64,000 nucleotides of DNA from Rhabdophis nuchalis (taxonomy: Eukaryota > Chordata > Lepidosauria > Squamata > Natricidae). The stretch is taken from assembly GCA_039707465.1 (NCBI GenBank), contig CM077658.1, positions 12,460,574 to 12,524,573 of the forward strand, given 5' to 3'. Both the position numbers and the translations under genes were made by a program. Shown here piece after piece: positions 58,246 through 64,000 of the stretch (position 1 is the stretch's first letter; each line of letters begins with the position of its first letter). The notes under the pieces were generated by a model. The model saw only the letters and a program-made list of their open reading frames with translations, searched no databases and was not told where the DNA came from.

Positions 58246-59517
58246 AGGGCCTCTGCTGCTGAACTATGTAATTGGGCAGGTTCATAGCAGGACAACCATA
58301 TTCAAAAGTATTTGTTCGATTTATATGGCTGCCTACTTTCAAGATGACTCTGCATGACTAACCAGGCTTAATAGCATCAAGTACAAAGGAAACAATAAAA
58401 CAAAGCAAAGCAAACTGTGCTGTAGGGTAGGCATGCAACTCAAAATGTTATACCTAGGCTAATCCCTCAGTAATCATGATTATAAATCATAAAACAATAT
58501 ATTGCATTGTAGCTCTTGGTCACGAAATGGCTAATGCAAAGCTTTCGGTACAGACTTTCCAATGGATCTGGTAGTCCTTTGTCCGCCATAATTTGCCCCT
58601 ATCTACTCCTGAATTCTGATTGGACTTCTTTTCTTCGTCTGGCATTATAACCCATGTTTATAGAAGAAGCAATCACTTCCAAAAATCAGTGGCCTTAACA
58701 ATTTGGCACAATAAACATACAACATGTCAGAAAATCATTTGAATATAAGTTCACTAGAGATAATTGGGGAAGAACATTCTAAGAGCTTATTTCATTCAGG
58801 TTTAATTAAAACCTCGGCATTTTCTCTCATACAGCTGCTGTTCATTGTTTACTTCTATTACTCCATTTCCAAGATTGTTAATACATCTGGTTTAGATACT
58901 TCCAATTAATTCCTGATCAATTTCCTACAGTGATTACATGCTCTTATGGCATTCAATGAAATCTCATACTCTTTCAATGACAGAAAGTTGCTGGCTGTAC
59001 AGCAAGGTCTTATTTTAATGAAGCCTCTCCAGCCTAAATTTCAGCCACCCTTTATAGCTTGCTAGTTTTCTCTTAGCAAGCTTTACCAGAACGGTATTTT
59101 CCTACGCCCCAGGAAAGTATAATAGATTGTCTTTCTATTGACTCAATGGACTAAAGCTCATGTTCTTTAATGATCAAAGCAAAAAAAAAAAAGCATTCCT
59201 TAGCTGCCTTACAGACTTTCCCCCCATGGAAACAGAGGGGGTGGAAAGGCATGCAAATAAAGCCAAATTCAGCAAGAAATCTGAATTTCAAACATGCTGT
59301 ACTTAAAACTTTCTCCTGCTGTGCTCGGAACATCGCAAAGACATTAGAAATTCTAATTCCAGGAAGTGGATTCTTTTTTTTTTTTTTAAGGCTGCACAAA
59401 CTGTTGATGCTGAAGAAAACAGAGAAAAAGAATAACTGCAGCCTGAATGAAAGGTTATCTCCAATATACAATGGGGTCTAAATATAGCCATTATCTCCAA
59501 TTGGACCCATGTAACAA
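58246..59517. other. No gene assigned
   Basis: AT-rich DNA. Opposed frames at 59151-59481 (106 minus, 103 plus) overlap each other and lack motifs; an A-run and a T-run shape them. Confidence 0.45.
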
Positions 59518-59620
59518 ATTATAGACAGTTCTTGACTTAAGATCAGAATTGGAACCAGAATTTCCATTGCTAAACAAGGTAGTTGATAAGTGGTCATGCC
59601 TTAATGTACGACCTCGCTTC
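59518..59620 (+). mobile_element. DNA transposon end (CAGGTAGTCCTC-type TIR)
   Basis: 'tatagacagttcttgactta', then 'cagaatttccattgctaaac', matches the right arm (reversed) of the element at 60919-61298. Only one arm is present. Confidence 0.6.
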
Positions 59621-59749
59621 AGGGTTGGAAGAATAGGGTTTCTACAAGACCTTTGTATATGTGATTTCCTGTGATTTGCCCCAGGTGAAACCTGTATAGC
59701 CTTTTGAAACATATTTTAACTATGTTAGCAGTTTTAAAGTTAATATTTG

Positions 59750-60025
59750 AAATGGCTTTAGCAATAGCAATAGCAATATCACTTAGACTTATATACCGCT
59801 TCACAGTGTTTTACAGCCATTTCTAATCATCTTACAAAGCCAGCATATTGCCCCCAACAATCTGGGTCCTCATTTTGCCCACCTCGGAAGGATGGAAGGC
59901 TGAGTCAACCTTGAGCCTGGTGAGATTAGATCTGCCAAATTGCAGGCAGCCAGCAGTCAGCAGAAATAGCCTGCAGTACTGCACTCTAACCACTGCGGCA
60001 CTGTGGCTCTATAAATGGCTTTAGC
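59750..60025 (-). mobile_element. tRNA-derived SINE, second family, with 13-bp duplication
   Basis: The body at 59763-60012 starts with a (AATAGC)-like tail, then 'acttatataccgcttcacag', and ends at the head complement 'ccactgcggcactgtggctc'. The repeat 'aaatggctttagc' flanks it perfectly at 59750-59762 and 60013-60025. Confidence 0.93.
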
Positions 60026-60918
60026 CATTTTTATGCAGGGAAAAATCAGGATAATAAATTCTTAGAATGAAAACATCATAGTTAGACAAATTGGTGAAGA
60101 AGAAAGAATAACTTCATAACTTTTAGAGGACCTACTTGAAATTTTTTAGATTTCCCTAGAGTAGAAGCTCCCATTGGTACCTTTCATTTATTTAACATTA
60201 TTAGCCTGTAAGTGAAAAAGAGAGTCAAGAACCAATTGTGTTTGCTTAATATTTCCATTTGAATTTGAATCTGAGAGCAAGTGAAGTGAAATCACTTTAT
60301 TCTTGCAAATTACCCTTATCTGAACTGTTTAAAGAATAAAGAAAATTGGCAATTTTCTTTACCTGAACTTCATGATGATTATGAAAATATTGAACTAACC
60401 ATATGATGGTAGCTTTTATATGATTGCCTTGGAAAGATTTTGACCTCATATCCAACTGTTTAATGTGTCTTCTGAAGCATTTAGCAGAAACATTTATAGT
60501 TTCTACACTTTTTTTTAATCAACGAAGGAATTGAGAGAAGATGATTGGGTAAAATTTGGGGAGATGGTGGAAGACTGATAATATGTACTTTCCTTACATT
60601 AATTATAAGGATGCTCAAACAGTTATAAATAGTTATTGTTATTACTCTTTAAGAATTCACAGCAGTAGTCTTATTATTTGGAGCTGCCTTGTTGAATGCT
60701 GAATACTTCAAATATGCCCTTACTATTGTAATCTTATCAGTGTCTATTTAGAAGTAACCCCTATTGAGTTTGAACAGATTGATTTTCAGCTTGCCTAAAA
60801 AATTACCTCTTAAAAACTGCTTAGTGCAGATGATTAGACAGAAGTTAGAGTGAAAGTTAGAATAAACTTTGAGATATATGGAAATGTATAGAAACTGCTA
60901 GAAAGGCAATTGGCTACA
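60026..60918. other. No recognisable feature
   Basis: AT-rich spacer. Confidence 0.5.
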
Positions 60919-61298
60919 CAAGTAACCCTTGACTTACAACAGTTCATTTAGTGACTGTTTGAAATTACAATAGCATTGGAAAAAACTGGATTTATGACCA
61001 GTTTTCACACTTGCCATCATTGTACCATCACTATGATCATGGGATCAAAATTCTGAGGCTTGCCAATTGTTTCCTATTTATGACAGTTGCGATCACATCA
61101 TCACTTTTCATGACTTTCTGACAAATCAATGGGGGAGCCAGATTTACTTAAAAATAGTTTGATTAATTTAACAACTACAGTGATTCACTTAACAACTGTG
61201 GCAAGAGGTTGTAAAATGGGATAAACTTACCTAACAAATGTTTCACTTAGGAACAGAAATTTTGGGCTCAACTGTGGTCGTAAGTCGAGGGCTACCTA
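60919..61298. mobile_element. Full-length non-autonomous TIR element (CAGGTAGTCCTC family)
   Basis: The left end 'caagtaacccttgacttaca' and the right end 'gtcgtaagtcgagggctacc' are inverted copies. Internal words such as 'cacttaacaactgtgg' and 'tatttatgacagttgcgatc' follow the consensus of a common snake repeat. It is about 380 bp without a coding frame. It could be a Tc1/mariner-type MITE (a TA lies next to the right end), but the target duplication is not clear. Confidence 0.72.
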
Positions 61299-61894
61299 TA
61301 AGCGATCTGTAAGCATCACATGTGAAGGACTGGTTTTCAGGAAGTGGTTGTCTACTGTAGCACTTTTGACCTTAGTGGATGCAACCAGTGGAAACATAAT
61401 TGGATGCAACCAGTGGGAAGGTGGATGGAAAGAGATACATCTGTGATGCAAACTTCCCTATTGATTAGTTTGCACAGGAGGAGAAATAAAGCAGCTGGCA
61501 GGAGTGTTCATGTCATTTTCTATCTCATCCCATGCAAACAAATCTATAAGAAGTTCTCATCAGATACCCCATGTTGCATTTATTCTTGTAATATATCTTA
61601 ACTTCTAGTGTAGCTATGGGTAATTGCTAATCAATATTCATTGAACATAACAAATGAGGGCAACAGAAGTGGTTGTTTATATTCTGTCTCATCGAATGTG
61701 AACTTATGGCTTCTCATTTTTGCTTTTCCCTCTTTTGAACTTATTAATTTGTGTGGCTTCTTATCTCCTGTTCTTGTAAATCATTTTCAACTAACGGGAG
61801 CATTTTCTAGAATGAGGTTAGAAGGCAAAGTTGTTCAAAAACAGATGAATCAGAGTTGATAACAGAATTGCCAACTGCTTGTGCTGGTTTGTAG
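61299..61894. other. No gene assigned
   Basis: 'ggatgcaaccagtgg' occurs twice (61378 and 61402). Frames of 85 and 72 codons (61344-61601, 61641-61859) have no recognised motif. Confidence 0.45.
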
Positions 61895-62023
61895 TCAGAA
61901 TGTTTAATTTTAAAATCATTTTTATGTCATTTCTGTCGTTTTTAAGATGCCTGTGCGCCGGCCTGGGTCCTAACAAGGAGAAGGGCGGGGTATAAATTTA
62001 ATAAAATAAAATAAAATAAATAA
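61895..62023 (+). mobile_element. L2-like LINE 3' terminal fragment
   Basis: 'gcctgtgcgccggcctgggt', 'cctaacaaggagaagggcgg' and 'ggtataaatttaataaaata' are nearly identical to the end of the copy at 39683-40239. It is heavily 5'-truncated and keeps only the tail. Confidence 0.88.
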
Positions 62024-62381
62024 ATTTCAAAATATTTCACTCTCCTCAAATTTTGTATTTCAGCCTAGTTTTCTTTTTTCCAATCATTTTATTAAGAACT
62101 TTATTTTTAAAAAACAATAAGAAAAACACAGGAGGAAAAAGGGGTGTGAAAAAGGAAAAGAAACAGGGTAGAAAAAAAAGAAGTAACAAGTTTAATTGCA
62201 TTGGGTGGTACTTCCAACTGCATACCGGTAGGTTCCATTTATAAATTAGTCTGAGTTCTTAACAGAAGATCTGCAATTGAAATCCAGCTCTTTATTAATC
62301 ATAAACTCTGATTAATTAAACAGTGATGTGAACAGAGAATCCATTAAGCATACAACTAATTTGCCAGAAAGAACTCTAAAA
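62024..62381. other. No recognisable feature
   Basis: A-rich sequence; the 63-codon frame at 62053-62244 is lysine-rich low complexity. Confidence 0.5.
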
Positions 62382-62504
62382 TTTGAAAGCAGAGGTTCCC
62401 AAACTTGGCAACTTTAAGACTTATGGACTTTAAGTTCAAAGCTGGTTGGGAATGGGAATCCACAAGTCTTAAAGTTGCCAAGTTTGGGGACCTCTGCTTG
62501 AAAG
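62382..62504. mobile_element. hAT-like hairpin MITE, centre eroded
   Basis: The element at 62390-62496 starts 'cagaggttcccaaacttggc' and ends with its inverted copy 'gccaagtttggggacctctg'. The arms 'aactttaagactta' and 'aagtcttaaagtt' pair, while the centre has lost the 'cccagaattcccc' symmetry. The flanks 'tttgaaag' and 'cttgaaag' match at 7 of 8. Confidence 0.88.
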
Positions 62505-63624
62505 CCTCCTTATCTCCTAATTTGCTTGTTGAAGTGTTCAACCAGGAAATAAAGGCAACAGTGCTTCTCTAAGGCCTAACTATCCCCAACATTGTCACAT
62601 GTTCTGATGTTGAATTATATTTCTATTGCTCCCCTTCATCAGCTACTCTGCTCAAAGTCGCTAGATTCATTTAAATCAAAATTTATAGTAATGGTTGAAA
62701 GGATACTAGTTCAGAGCCACCTGGCTCTGAACCAGGTAGGAAAATGTGGCATTCAAAATTGTTTGCTGTTCTTCTTAATAAAGAAATTATGAGGAATCCC
62801 TACTTTTTTTTACTTAGAGTCTGAAAAAGTTAAACAACATTGTCTTTCATATCTGCTGCACTTATATAGAAATTGGGGGTTATATACACAGATTGGTACC
62901 AAGAATTACCCAAGAATATCAGCTGATAGACTGCATTCAATCCACCTTCACTCCTACTATGATCCCTGGCACTTGTCCCAGCATGGACAGATATATGAAC
63001 GGAACCCCGTTGGGGAATTGGGTGGAAATAGGAGATTTTACAGAAACAAATTAATATCTTAAGATTTGCAAAGGCTTAAAGATCAGATTTAAAAAGGGTT
63101 GTAGGAAAAGGAAAGGGCCAAAAAACTTCCCTTGCTCGCCATTGGATGAGATTTGTTTTCCTGAGTTTTATTTGTAAAAGATGCAGGCTTGTTTATACAA
63201 ATAACCCTCATTAGCAGCTATCAGCAGAAAGTGTGTTTGCTCAAATTAACTAGAGTGCTGTGGGCAGTATGGGCATTTGTGGTGAGCAGCATTCTGTTTC
63301 CAAGTCATCACAATTAAAAAGAGAGGCAAAATCTTCAGCTTATAAATTTGTACCAGGACCTGCCTCTGAGCAATTCCAGAAGAATAGATTCTGTCTATTA
63401 ACATAGACTGGTATGAGGAGTTCCCTAGAATAATGAATCAGAGCTTTCTCATTTGGATAGTTTGCAGAAGGCAATTGCAAATTGGGATGCTAAGCTGTGA
63501 GGTTGAAGAAGAACTTCTAAATGAGACCATGTATGAGAGTGAGGTGGGGTGGATTGAACAACTGGAGTGGTAACATCATGGAAGTGCCAAATCTTTCTTA
63601 CCTGAGTCAGATGTTAAAACACAG
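62505..63624. other. No recognisable feature
   Basis: AT-rich DNA; nothing assigned. Confidence 0.5.

Positions 63625-63659
<35 letters not shown>
63625..63659. repeat. (ATA)n microsatellite, LINE tail
   Basis: About 12 units at the 3' end (minus sense) of the L2-like copy that follows. Confidence 0.95.
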
Positions 63660-63660
<1 letters not shown>

Positions 63661-64000
63661 TAATTTTATATCCCGCTCTCTCTCCCCAAGGGGACTCGAG
63701 GCGGGGCACAGGCAATTAAAAATACAAATAGAACCACAGACAAAATACAAAATTAAAAATAGATTAAATTGATCCTGCGCTAAAACCCATAAACTAAACT
63801 AAAAATTACCCCTAAAACCCCTAACCTAAAAAGAGACTACCCAAGGCCGGCCAGGCGAAAAAAGTGTGTCTTTAATTTTAAGCGGAAGGAGCGGAGGTCC
63901 GTAGTTGTCCTGATATCGGGGGGAAGGTCATTCCAGAGGGCTGGGCCCGCCACAGAGAAGGCCCTTCCCCTGGGCGTCGCCCGCTGACAAAGTCTAGTGG
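63660..64000 (-). mobile_element. L2-like LINE 3' end, cut by the window edge
   Basis: Read in reverse it matches the 28110-28690 copy almost base for base, including 'cctcgagtccccttggggag' and the coding stretch for 'FSVAGPALWNDLPPDI'. The coding part continues beyond position 64000. Confidence 0.9.

Noticed and set aside
59251..59258. ATGCAAAT octamer as a POU-factor site
   Set aside because: An 8-base word is expected about this often by chance in 64 kb of AT-rich DNA (it also occurs at 57451), and no other regulatory signal accompanies it.
59151..59481. Opposed 103- and 106-codon frames as small genes
   Set aside because: They overlap on opposite strands, contain poly-lysine or poly-phenylalanine from A/T runs, and have no known motif.

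Overview
This window looks like AT-rich, non-coding squamate reptile DNA, most probably from a snake. The evidence is its repeats. There are many truncated CR1 LINE 3' ends. There are SINEs with a tRNA-like head and a Bov-B-like tail (Sauria-SINE type), a decayed Bov-B/RTE LINE, L2-like LINE 3' ends, and an L1 5' half. There are also many small hAT-like non-autonomous transposons and long tetra-, penta- and trinucleotide arrays at LINE tails. I found no convincing host exon, RNA gene, CRISPR array or operon. Every open frame with recognisable content belongs to a retrotransposon remnant; the others are short chance frames or translations of microsatellites. The window is best read as an intergenic or intronic gene desert. 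All family names come from remembered consensus features, not from a database search.

Layout. 0-10 kb: a decayed LINE (0.65-1.1 kb), a Bov-B-tailed SINE (3.3 kb), a SINE/CR1 pair (5.5-6.1 kb), and a LINE 3' end at 9.8-10.0 kb with an (ATCT/ATCC)n tail beside a 22-unit four-block pentamer array. 10-25 kb: a SINE with a perfect 12-bp target duplication (12.7 kb), a CR1 with part of its reverse transcriptase reading frame (15.1 kb), an inverted Bov-B remnant (20.2-21.1 kb), a TIR-type element (22.0 kb) and a near-perfect hairpin hAT MITE (23.75 kb). 26-29 kb: a three-layer nest, in which a CR1 is split by an L1-like element that has ORF1 but no visible ORF2 (15-bp target duplication), and that element carries an L2-like 3' end with an (ATT)n tail. 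35-41 kb: a CR1 split by a hAT-like element, a GC-rich hAT-like element (38.4 kb), and a CR1 split by a second L2-like copy followed by (TATTG)10 and a SINE. 44-45.5 kb: two loop-free palindromes of about 85 bp. 47-57 kb: a LINE with an (AAT)47 tail, three more hAT MITEs and (GAA)39 beside an R4/Dong-like LINE remnant. 58-64 kb: two SINEs, one long TIR element, another hairpin MITE, and an L2-like copy running off the window end, almost identical to the one in the 26-29 kb nest.

No genes here work together in a pathway. The biology is a record of transposition: LINE machinery of the CR1, L1, L2 and RTE types, SINEs that probably borrowed it, and at least seven hAT-like insertions, most still bounded by recognisable 8-bp duplications. 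The most notable items are the ORF1-only L1 composite, the hairpin MITEs, the twin palindromes and the blockwise pentamer array.
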